A DNA stretch of 38,595 nt from Balneolaceae bacterium (GTDB lineage: Bacteria; Bacteroidota; Rhodothermia; Balneolales; Balneolaceae). This document shows positions 31,999 through 38,595 of the stretch, piece by piece. The notes under the pieces were generated by a model, which searched no databases, had not been told where the DNA came from, and saw only the letters and a program-made list of their open reading frames with translations. The stretch is from the NCBI GenBank assembly GCA_007693295.1, contig REDT01000108.1, positions 1-38,595 on the forward strand. Direction: 5' to 3'. The position numbers and the translations under genes were made by a program. Position 1 is the first letter of the stretch. Every line of letters begins with the position of its first letter.

Positions 31999-33561
31999 GT
32001 GAAAAAAGAACTTCAGTTACGTGTGCCGCCCGAAACCGCCGGTGAGCCGGATAAACTCCGATCTTACATTTCGCATAAAGAGAACATCCCTGAAAGTGAG
32101 ATTACTCATGTAGAGATTTTGAAACGCTCCATTGATGCCCGCCAAAAGGATGTTATTATTAATTTAAAGGCAGTAGTATATGCCGGGGAGCCATTCGTAG
32201 AAGAGCCTGTATCGATCCCCGACTACCCTGATGTAACGAATGCAGAAGAGGTGTTGATTGTGGGGATGGGGCCTGCCGGACTCTTCGCGGCATTAAAACT
32301 GATTGAACTGGGCAAAAAACCGGTGATTTTTGAGCGTGGAAAGGACGTAAAAGCCCGCATCAAGGATCTTAAAAGTATTAACGTAGATCATATCGTTAAC
32401 GAAGACTCCAACTACTGTTTTGGAGAAGGCGGGGCGGGTACCTATTCAGATGGCAAGCTCTATACCCGGAGCAAAAAAAGGGGCGATGTGGACCGTATCC
32501 TGAAACTGCTGGTGGGATTCGGTGCGGTCAGGAATATCATGGTGGAGGCACACCCGCATATCGGAACCAATAAACTGCCTCCCATTATTTCAGCGATGCG
32601 GGAGTGTATAAAACAGCAGGGGGGAGAGATCCATTTTGATACGCGCGTGACGGATTTAATCCTGGACGGAGATCAGATTAAGGGCTTAAAAACCCTTTCC
32701 GGTGATACATATCGCTCTGACAAGGTTATTCTTGCTACAGGGCACTCCGCTCGTGATATTTTTGAGCTGCTACATCGAAAAGGGATTGAAATCGAATTAA
32801 AACCACTGGCGATGGGAGTTCGGGTAGAGCACTCTCAAGAGCTGATAGATTCTATACAGTACAGTTGCGAAGATCGCGGTGAATATTTGCCTCCGTCACC
32901 CTACAATATTTCACGGCAGGTGGATGGAAGAGGGGTCTATTCGTTCTGCATGTGTCCGGGTGGAGTGATTGCCCCCTGTGCCACAAGCCCCGGCGAGATT
33001 GTTACCAACGGCTGGTCTTCATCGCGGAGGGCACGGGCAACGGCCAATTCGGGAATCGTGGTGGAGCTCAGGGAGGAGGATTTTAAACCGTTTGCTGATC
33101 ATGGCCCGCTGGCAGCCATGGAGTTTCAAAAATCTATTGAGCAGAAAGCCTGGCTTGAAGGCGGCAAAACCCAAACCGCCCCTGCTCAGCGCCTGGTTGA
33201 TTTTGTAGAGGGGAGAGTCTCATCTGATTTGCCCAACACCTCTTATGCTCCGGGAATCAGGTCGGTTGAACTGAAAGAGGTGCTGCCGGATTTTATCCAC
33301 AGGGCACTTGTTCATGGCTTCAAAGAGTTTGAAAGGTCAATGAGAGGATATCTCACCAATGATGCGGTCGTTCACGCTCCTGAATCGAGAACTTCATCGC
33401 CGGTACGAATTCCGCGCGACTGGAAAACACTTGAGCACATTCGAATTAAAGGGCTCTATCCGTGCGGAGAGGGCGCGGGTTATGCCGGTGGGATTGTATC
33501 GGCCGCTATGGATGGGGAAAAATGTGCACTGGCCTCTGCAGGGATACGAACAGGCGGCTAA
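31999..33561 (+). CDS. FAD-dependent dehydrogenase, COG2509 family
   Basis: 520 residues starting at GTG. The N-terminal 80 residues form a small alpha/beta domain (ISHKENIPESEITHVEILKR). FAD-binding VGMGPAGLFAALKLIELG lies near 90-107, followed by FGEGGAGTYSDGKLYTR, the family's signature, GVRVEHSQELID, and CPGGVIAPCATSPGEIVTNG. The C-terminus holds the second FAD contact CGEGAGYAGGIVSAAMDG. The family is widespread and conserved but biochemically uncharacterised. It is host-like in composition, unlike the preceding gene. The stop codon opens a perfect inverted repeat shared with the convergent gene. Confidence 0.92.
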   Translation: MKKELQLRVPPETAGEPDKLRSYISHKENIPESEITHVEILKRSIDARQKDVIINLKAVVYAGEPFVEEPVSIPDYPDVTNAEEVLIVGMGPAGLFAALKLIELGKKPVIFERGKDVKARIKDLKSINVDHIVNEDSNYCFGEGGAGTYSDGKLYTRSKKRGDVDRILKLLVGFGAVRNIMVEAHPHIGTNKLPPIISAMRECIKQQGGEIHFDTRVTDLILDGDQIKGLKTLSGDTYRSDKVILATGHSARDIFELLHRKGIEIELKPLAMGVRVEHSQELIDSIQYSCEDRGEYLPPSPYNISRQVDGRGVYSFCMCPGGVIAPCATSPGEIVTNGWSSSRRARATANSGIVVELREEDFKPFADHGPLAAMEFQKSIEQKAWLEGGKTQTAPAQRLVDFVEGRVSSDLPNTSYAPGIRSVELKEVLPDFIHRALVHGFKEFERSMRGYLTNDAVVHAPESRTSSPVRIPRDWKTLEHIRIKGLYPCGEGAGYAGGIVSAAMDGEKCALASAGIRTGG

Positions 33562-33643
33562 CCCATATTTCCTGGTGAGCTTCGGGCGAAGCGAAACTCC
33601 ACCAGGTGCTCGTTATTTTGACGTAACAGCGCAATATGGGTTA
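33559..33643. terminator. Bidirectional terminator-like inverted repeat between convergent genes
   Basis: TAACCCATATT (33559-33569) and AATATGGGTTA (33633-33643) are exact complements and contain the stop codons of the two convergent genes at their outer ends. Nested inside are CCTGGTG/CACCAGG and a CTTCG/CGAAG hairpin. The symmetry and position suit a two-way transcription stop, although T-runs are weak. Confidence 0.5.
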
Positions 33644-34588
33644 ATTATGTCTGGCCCACCTTCTGCGCTCTCGCCGGCTCATTTCTGATGTAATTACATC
33701 TTCAGGATGGATACTGATGTATTCCTGGTTTACTTCTATGAGTTCACTTTCTGATGCTGCAGTTCTGAATAGCGGTTTTACATATTTCCAATTATGAACC
33801 CCATCCACATCCCCACGGTGAAATGAAATGGAAGCATCATTTCTGTAATAGACCATTACTCGGATCTGATTCCCAAAGCGATATTCACTTCCGGCAACCA
33901 TACCGATTGGATCGCCCGGATAGAGATAGTCTCCCTCTTTAACATAGATTCCATTCTCCCGGAATGTAGAGTAGCGCGCAAAGGTGCAATCATCATGGAG
34001 CAGAGTCACATAATTACGATCTGTAGTAAACAGCAGATTTTCACTAGTTGTATTTTCGGCATCACGCACGGCAATAACCCTTCCCTTTCGGATTGCTGTA
34101 ATTTCAGTGTCTTGCTCTTCATCAACATAAAAAACAACCGAATACCAATCCTCAGGCGGATCTTGTCCAATCCAATCACTAATGTTGCTTAACCGGCCAC
34201 CAACTGCTTTTTTACCCTCCGGATAGGGTAACAGGTATTCAATATTTTCAGGATTGGTTCTGAGGCATCCGGAATGATATCTGTAGCTATAGCGGAAACT
34301 TGTTCTTTGACCGCTTATAGTTGGTGACAAATTTACCAATCGGGATCGGCCCGGTGAAACATTTGCAGAATAGGGCAGGGGTCGGCCTGAGTTTAAGTTA
34401 AACAGTGCTGTAAAATTTATAGTGACCACGTAGGGCAGAGGGGAAGAATTTTCTGCATAAAACGTGTAGCTGTCATTACTGTTTTTTTCAGAAGTGATTT
34501 TGATGGGTGAGTGCTGCGCCGATAGTTCTACAAACGACAAAAAACAGATCAGAAAAAGTGCCAGTCCTTTACATACAATTAAATTCAT
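33641..34588 (-). CDS. LytM/M23-like protein lacking zinc ligands
   Basis: 315 residues with a signal peptide ending ELSAQ. An N-terminal beta domain is followed by a LytM-like fold (about 135-265): TEITAIRKGRVIAVRD, NYVTLLHDDCTFARYSTF, VKEGDYLYPGDPIGMVAGSE and RFGNQIRVMVYY. In active M23 peptidases these blocks read HxxxD, YxH and HLH; here YSTF and NQIRV occupy the latter two, so zinc binding and peptidase activity are probably lost. Such degenerate LytM proteins usually activate amidases or bind peptidoglycan. Exported to the periplasm. The basic tail SRRERRRWARHN is notable. Confidence 0.8.
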   Translation of the reverse strand: MNLIVCKGLALFLICFLSFVELSAQHSPIKITSEKNSNDSYTFYAENSSPLPYVVTINFTALFNLNSGRPLPYSANVSPGRSRLVNLSPTISGQRTSFRYSYRYHSGCLRTNPENIEYLLPYPEGKKAVGGRLSNISDWIGQDPPEDWYSVVFYVDEEQDTEITAIRKGRVIAVRDAENTTSENLLFTTDRNYVTLLHDDCTFARYSTFRENGIYVKEGDYLYPGDPIGMVAGSEYRFGNQIRVMVYYRNDASISFHRGDVDGVHNWKYVKPLFRTAASESELIEVNQEYISIHPEDVITSEMSRRERRRWARHN

Positions 34589-34757
34589 ACTGTATTTTTC
34601 GAGAAAAAATTAACAGATTAATTAGAACATTATGACCGGGAGAAGAAGCAGCTGTTTAGAAAATGAAATTTACCGTAGCAGATTGACCTGTTGGAACATT
34701 CTGGGATATCTCAGGTAATAATATATGTTATCGCTAATTAAATTAATAGGATAAACA

Positions 34758-34949
34758 ATGAGTAATTTAAATTTTAAGGGAAATTGGAATGAGGTAAAAG
34801 GGAAGCTGAAACAGAAGTATGGAGAGCTGACAGATGATGATCTTGCCTACGTAGAGGGAAAAGAGGACGAACTGTTGGGTAATCTCCAGAAAAAACTGGG
34901 AAAGAAGAAAGAAGAGATAGCCTCGGAAATAAAGGGGTTGACTGATTAA
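34758..34949 (+). CDS. CsbD family stress protein
   Basis: 63 residues, the typical length. Family pattern is complete: NFKGNWNEVKGKLKQKYGELTDDDLAYVEGKEDELLG then a lysine-rich helix. Members are small helical, highly charged cytosolic proteins raised by general or envelope stress in many bacteria; the mechanism is unknown. AGGATAAACA precedes the ATG. It is the first gene of a three-gene stress cluster. Confidence 0.95.
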   Translation: MSNLNFKGNWNEVKGKLKQKYGELTDDDLAYVEGKEDELLGNLQKKLGKKKEEIASEIKGLTD

Positions 34950-34980
34950 TAACAAAAACAATAAAACGAAAGACAGAGAA

Positions 34981-35385
34981 ATGAAATCTAATAATTTATC
35001 AGCATTTATAATTACAGCTTTATTACTGATTGGATCACTTTTTATGGTTCAATGTGGAGATGCTTCTGATGAGTACGGAAGTACTTTTGAAGAAGAACGT
35101 GAAGAGCTTTTAAGTGATCTTGAAAGCTTGAAGGAAGATATGGACGAACAGATCGAAGATCTTGCATCACGAATTGAAGATGCCGGTGACGAGGCAGATG
35201 AAGGGCTTGAAGAAGCTTATGATGAACTTCGCGATGACCGTTCTGAGCTTGAACGTGCAATTGACAACGTAAAGGATGCATCAGAAGATACCTGGGCTAA
35301 TGTAAAATCTGAAACTGAAGACCTCTATGAGAATATTTCATCGAGGTTCAGTGAGTGGAGAGATGACATCTCAGATCGCCTTTAG
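34981..35385 (+). CDS. Acidic coiled-coil lipoprotein-like stress protein
   Basis: 134 residues. A hydrophobic N-terminus ends FMVQC, a poor but possible lipobox, so the protein may be lipidated at Cys26. The rest is almost entirely charged helix with heptad spacing (EEEREELLSDLESLKEDMDE, then SELERAIDNVKDASED), predicting a coiled coil. It resembles sll1863-like stress proteins. It lies 31 bases after the CsbD gene and 50 bases before the lmo0937-type gene, on the same strand, and probably shares their regulation. Inference: an envelope-anchored stress factor. Confidence 0.75.
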   Translation: MKSNNLSAFIITALLLIGSLFMVQCGDASDEYGSTFEEEREELLSDLESLKEDMDEQIEDLASRIEDAGDEADEGLEEAYDELRDDRSELERAIDNVKDASEDTWANVKSETEDLYENISSRFSEWRDDISDRL

Positions 35386-35435
35386 ATAATGATCTGTAAA
35401 TATCAATCAAACCTAACTTTAAAAAACACAAGATT

Positions 35436-35591
35436 ATGAGATCACTACTCTATTTAATCGCGGTAATAATGATAATCGGCTGGCTTATTGGTGTGGTAGG
35501 CTACTCACTTGGCGGCCTGATTCACTTCCTGATTGTAATTGCAATCATATCTGTTCTTCTAAGCCTTATCGGTGGCAGAAGGGCGATTTAG
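35436..35591 (+). CDS. lmo0937-type small membrane protein (51 residues)
   Basis: 51 codons: MRSLLYLIAVIMIIGWLIGV then a glycine linker YSLGGLIH and a second hydrophobic helix ending SLIGGRRAI. This is the two-helix pattern of the lmo0937/DUF5670 family, tiny stress-associated membrane proteins. It follows the CsbD and coiled-coil genes and completes the likely stress operon. The ATG lies after a poor AAAACACAAG ribosome site. Confidence 0.85.
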   Translation: MRSLLYLIAVIMIIGWLIGVVGYSLGGLIHFLIVIAIISVLLSLIGGRRAI

Positions 35592-35638
35592 CGTTTAGTT
35601 AAGTGAAGTGAGTTTAATATTAGAACAATGGTTCAAAA

Positions 35639-35706
35639 AGTCCCCTCTTCCGTCAGCTGACGGATCATTCGGGGCAAGAGGGGATTTAGGGGTGTGTTCG
35701 TGAAGG
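35639..35706. repeat. Second copy of the intergenic hairpin repeat
   Basis: CCCCTCTT (35642-35649) / AAGAGGGG (35676-35683) encloses the palindrome CCGTCAGCTGACGG at 35650-35663, identical to that at 20290-20303, and is followed by TTTAGGGGTGTGTTCG, related to GGGGTGGTTTG of the first copy. This is a single unit, while the copy at 20225 is a composite of two inverted units. Confidence 0.7.
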
Positions 35707-35762
35707 GAATATCATTGTTTGTAGCCCAAAAACACCATTTTTAAAAATCTGTCACCGGTAGG

Positions 35763-35788
35763 CCCCAGTCAGTGTTTTCTGGCTGGGG
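35763..35788. other. Intergenic hairpin
   Basis: CCCCAGTCAG (35763-35772) pairs with CTGGCTGGGG (35779-35788), a 10-base stem with one G-U pair and loop TGTTTT. No T-run on either strand. The following AGGGATGGCTATGCCAAAG resembles AGGGATCGCTATGCGAAAA at 29574, hinting at another dispersed repeat. Confidence 0.45.
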
Positions 35789-35854
35789 TCGCCCGTAGGG
35801 ATGGCTATGCCAAAGAATCTCTATTCAATAAGTGTAAAACTTCGACTAAGTTTT

Positions 35855-36307
35855 TTATTCTTTAGTTTGAAAAACAAGCACCTCTTCAGACTCCTCATCA
35901 GTTAAAACCAATAACTGGTCGTTTTCATCAATTTCAAAAGTGGTCACATTTTCAATCTGTTTGTAAAAGGTTTGTTCAATTTCCATCTCAGGACATGCCA
36001 TTTTAGTGGAAGCGATACTTGAAAATTCAATACTATTATCATCACCAATCAAAAAAGAGCCGGTATATTGATTGCAGCCGCCAAAGCCGTACACTCTTAA
36101 CTCCTCAAGGTTGAAATTAAGTGTGGGTTGATTATCGATAACCTCTGTTTGAGTGAGATCACCGGTTTGAAGGCGGATCAATTTCCACTCGGTGTTCATC
36201 AATGTTACATGTGTAATCCCCTCTTCGGCCTCAACTTGAGTATCCGGCTGATCACCGCAGCCATATAGAAGAATCAGAATGATTAGAGCTGAAAACGCGC
36301 ATTTCAT
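35855..36307 (-). CDS. META-domain lipoprotein
   Basis: 150 residues. Lipoprotein signal with lipobox LLYGC (Cys17). The mature part is one META/HslJ-like domain: NTEWKLIRL, RVYGFGGCNQYTGSF (the GxxGCNxYxGxY core) and ASTKMACPEMEIEQTFYKQI. In E. coli, HslJ is a heat-inducible outer-membrane lipoprotein linked to novobiocin resistance; the biochemical role is unknown. Minus strand, single gene, converging on the stress cluster. Confidence 0.9.
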   Translation of the reverse strand: MKCAFSALIILILLYGCGDQPDTQVEAEEGITHVTLMNTEWKLIRLQTGDLTQTEVIDNQPTLNFNLEELRVYGFGGCNQYTGSFLIGDDNSIEFSSIASTKMACPEMEIEQTFYKQIENVTTFEIDENDQLLVLTDEESEEVLVFQTKE

Positions 36308-36538
36308 AAGTGGACAGTTTTATTGATTACATGGATAATGTTGCAGAGTGCACAATGTATATCTAAGAACGTAATGGGCTGAATTTAAGTCTTATTTGAT
36401 ATCTTTTAACATGATCAGGCTCTATTTTGTGTCCCGATTCTTGATTTGCGAAGAACATGAAGGTAGTTTGTTACGTTTATTATAAATTGCATCTCTGTAA
36501 ACGCAGAAATCTGGATTTTTCAAAACTAAATAATCAGG

Positions 36539-37690
36539 ATGAACTCAGGCAGGATCTTAATCGTGTTATTGGTAATAACGGGCGTTGTAGTCTGGTGGGG
36601 TGTTTATGCTTATTCAGACGGTGAATCCGGTCTGCCGCCGCTGCATACAGAAACTGTCGACACCGGTGATATATCACAACGGGTAGTTGCATTTGGTTCG
36701 CTTCAGCCGGTGCAAAAGGTTACGGTAGGCAGCCAGGTATCCGGTATTATTGATGAGATTTTTGCTGATTTTAATTCAATGGTGAAGAGGGGGGATGTAA
36801 TTGCACAGATTGATCCATCAACCTTCGAGGCCGAAGTAAGTTCGGCTCAGGCAGAGCTGGAATCGGCCGAAGCGGGGCTTGAGCTGGCACAAATGCAGTA
36901 TAACAGGATAAATGAGCTTTTAGAGCGCCAATTTGTGGCCCCATCAGAAGTAGAGCAGGCAAGCGCTACGCTTCGACAGGCCGAAGCCCAGGTTAGGGTT
37001 CGGCGGCATGCACTGGAACGCGCCCAGCGGGAGTTAGACCGTACTACCATTAAAGCCCCTGCCGATGGGATGGTCATTTCAAGAGAGGTGGATGTTGGCC
37101 AAACCGTAGCCGCCAGCCTGAATGCTCCGATTCTGTTTGAGCTTGCTTCTGATCTGAGTAAAATGTGGATCCATGCCAAAGTTTCAGAGGCTGATATCGG
37201 AACTATTGAAGATGCACAGCGTGTGCGATTTCAGGTTGACGCTCACCGCAACAGAAGTTTTGAAGGGGAAGTGATCCAGGTTAGGAATGCGCCTCTGATT
37301 GAAGACAATGTGGTTCACTATGAAACCATCATTGCAGTAGACAATAGTGAAAGACTGCTGAAGCCGGGAATGACTACAGAGGTTAACATTATTACGGATG
37401 AAACACATGATGTTATTCGCGTGAGAAATACAGCACTACGGGCACGTTTGCCGGACACTATCCGGCCGGAAGACCCGCCGGAACAGGAGGGAATGAACGG
37501 GATTGTCTATTTTCTTGAGGAGAATCAGATTATTGCCAAACGGGTTAAAACCGGATTGAGTGATGGTGTTTTCACTGAGATCATTGAAGGCCTTGAACCG
37601 GGCAATCGCCTTATTGTTGGACTATCTCTTACAACCGGAAGTGAGAATCAGCGCCGAAGCCTTTTTAGCGGAAACCAGGCTCAATATTAA
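36539..37690 (+). CDS. MacA-like periplasmic adaptor (HlyD/RND-type)
   Basis: 383 residues. An N-terminal membrane anchor (about 5-25) is followed by a membrane-fusion-protein layout: lipoyl half VTVGSQVSGIIDEIF, a long coiled-coil hairpin (about 85-160, EVSSAQAELESAEAGLELAQ ...), the second lipoyl half IKAPADGMVISREVDVGQTV, a beta-barrel and a C-terminal membrane-proximal domain. In MacAB-type systems the adaptor links an inner-membrane ABC transporter to an outer-membrane TolC-like channel to export drugs, toxins or peptides. It is first in an operon with the ATPase (17-base gap) and permease. No TolC gene is in view. Confidence 0.92.
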   Translation: MNSGRILIVLLVITGVVVWWGVYAYSDGESGLPPLHTETVDTGDISQRVVAFGSLQPVQKVTVGSQVSGIIDEIFADFNSMVKRGDVIAQIDPSTFEAEVSSAQAELESAEAGLELAQMQYNRINELLERQFVAPSEVEQASATLRQAEAQVRVRRHALERAQRELDRTTIKAPADGMVISREVDVGQTVAASLNAPILFELASDLSKMWIHAKVSEADIGTIEDAQRVRFQVDAHRNRSFEGEVIQVRNAPLIEDNVVHYETIIAVDNSERLLKPGMTTEVNIITDETHDVIRVRNTALRARLPDTIRPEDPPEQEGMNGIVYFLEENQIIAKRVKTGLSDGVFTEIIEGLEPGNRLIVGLSLTTGSENQRRSLFSGNQAQY

Positions 37691-37707
37691 CCAACCGATC
37701 CATACCT

Positions 37708-38469
37708 ATGGAGATTGCAGTTCTCAAGGATATAACAAGGGTTTACAGATCCGGAAAACTTTCGGTGGAGGCGGTGCGCGGTATCGATCTGACCGTGAGA
37801 GCGGGGGAATTCACCTCTATAATGGGGGCCAGCGGATCGGGTAAATCCACACTGATGAATATTTTAGGCTGCCTGGATAAGCCCACAAGCGGGAGTTACA
37901 TGTTAAATGGCGAGGATGTATCGAAATTTAACAAAGACAAGTTGGCAAGTGTCAGAAACCAAACGCTTGGTTTTGTTTTTCAAAGTTTCCATCTGCTGCC
38001 CAGAACTTCAGCACTTGAAAATGTAGAGTTACCGCTAATCTATAGTGAAAAGAATCTCAGCTGGAAACAGATTCACAAAATGGCCAAAGAGGCCCTGGAA
38101 ATTGTTGGATTGGGCGACCGGGTAAAGCACACTCCCAATGAACTCTCCGGCGGACAACAGCAGCGGGTTGCCATAGCCAGGGCACTGGTTTCAAAACCCG
38201 GGTTACTTCTCGCAGATGAGCCCACCGGAAACCTTGACAGCCGTACCAGCCTCGAACTCATTGAGCTCTTCCAAAGATTGAACCGTGACGGCCTTACCGT
38301 ATTAATGGTTACGCATGAACCGGATGTGGCCCGGTTTTCTGAACGAATTGTAACACTGCGTGACGGATTGATTCGATCTGATAAAAAAATTGAGCCCCGG
38401 GATGCCGTTGAAGCCCTTACCAACTGGAAGGATGAAGAAGATATTGAACTGATAAACGAGGGATATTGA
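37708..38469 (+). CDS. ABC transporter ATP-binding protein, MacB/LolD type
   Basis: 253 residues. Walker A MGASGSGKSTLMN (about 36-48), Q-loop FVFQSFHLLP, signature LSGGQQQRVAIARAL, Walker B LLLADEPTGNLD, and H-loop VLMVTHEPD. The MacB/LolD/FtsE subgroup is shown by LMNILGCLDKPTSG. It powers the adaptor and permease encoded on either side; ATPase and permease are separate proteins here, unlike fused E. coli MacB. Cytosolic, bound to the permease. Confidence 0.95.
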   Translation: MEIAVLKDITRVYRSGKLSVEAVRGIDLTVRAGEFTSIMGASGSGKSTLMNILGCLDKPTSGSYMLNGEDVSKFNKDKLASVRNQTLGFVFQSFHLLPRTSALENVELPLIYSEKNLSWKQIHKMAKEALEIVGLGDRVKHTPNELSGGQQQRVAIARALVSKPGLLLADEPTGNLDSRTSLELIELFQRLNRDGLTVLMVTHEPDVARFSERIVTLRDGLIRSDKKIEPRDAVEALTNWKDEEDIELINEGY

Positions 38470-38470
38470 G

Positions 38471-38595
38471 ATGAAATGGTCAGCCGTTCCATATGTAGCT
38501 GTAAAAGCCCTGCAAAGAAACCGGATGCGAACACTGCTCACGGCACTGGGTATCATTATTGGTGTGGCGGCGGTTATTACCATGGTTGGCCTGGG
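38471..38595 (+). CDS. ABC transporter permease, MacB-type (5' part only)
   Basis: The first 41 codons are visible, with one further partial codon, starting 1 base after the ATPase stop. MKWSAVPYVAVKALQRNRMR followed by TLLTALGIIIGVAAVITMVG is the conserved N-terminus and first membrane helix of MacB_PCD/FtsX permeases. The rest lies outside the window. It completes the adaptor-ATPase-permease efflux operon. Confidence 0.9.
   Translation, partial: MKWSAVPYVAVKALQRNRMRTLLTALGIIIGVAAVITMVGL

Noticed and set aside
31797-32045. 82-codon plus-strand open frame before the COG2509 gene
   Set aside because: It runs through the inverted repeat and overlaps the GTG start of a clear gene in another frame; no recognisable content.

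Overview
The window looks like chromosome of a Gram-negative bacterium of the FCB group, most likely Balneolota/Rhodothermota (Balneolaceae-like). The grounds are moderate GC content (about 45% where counted by hand), a secreted amidase ending in a type IX-style sorting domain with the QNYPNPF motif, a TonB receptor with an N-terminal carboxypeptidase-regulatory-like domain, several TTG starts, and many signal-peptide and lipoprotein genes. The taxon is an inference; no rRNA or tRNA gene lies in the window.

Layout. 1-2216 (minus): a CDP-glycerol glycerophosphotransferase-like protein and a LicC-like nucleotidyltransferase, translationally coupled, probably surface-polymer genes. 2280-5509 (minus): a small His/Cys-rich secreted protein, a lipoprotein and a ZnuD-like TonB receptor, a probable metal (zinc) uptake operon; two inverted repeats sit in its divergent promoter region. 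5700-7506 (plus): a small membrane protein overlapping a MerA/Lpd-like flavoprotein disulfide reductase. 7930-13562 (plus): a four-helix membrane protein, gamma-glutamyltransferase, a GlsB/YeaQ stress protein and two tandem paralogous SxxK serine hydrolases. 13621-16013 (minus): mtnA and a cytoplasmic GH13 enzyme. 16256-17641 (plus): a YgaP-like DUF2892 protein with a strong terminator and a DUF389 membrane protein. 17673-20096 (minus): rlmG-like rRNA methyltransferase and ribonuclease D. 20504-22735 (plus): a glycosyltransferase and a D-2-hydroxyacid dehydrogenase. Then an orphan secreted protein (23316), a PQQ dehydrogenase with an embedded cytochrome c (23763), an M28 peptidase with its own terminator (26073), and the sorting-domain amidase (27922).

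29398-32000 is the accessory-looking part: about 800 bases of hairpin-rich non-coding DNA, then a single very GC-rich flavoprotein gene (30199-31671) that is almost certainly horizontally acquired, then a short AT-rich spacer. From 31999 host-like sequence resumes: a COG2509 FAD-dependent dehydrogenase converging on a LytM-like protein without visible zinc ligands, a three-gene stress cluster (CsbD, acidic coiled-coil lipoprotein-like protein, 51-residue lmo0937-type peptide), a META-domain lipoprotein, and a MacA/MacB-type efflux operon cut by the right edge.

Two copies of an intergenic hairpin repeat sharing an identical 14-bp palindrome (20290 and 35650) show a dispersed small repeat family. 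I did not find a CRISPR array, a complete insertion sequence, a prophage or an obvious defence system.
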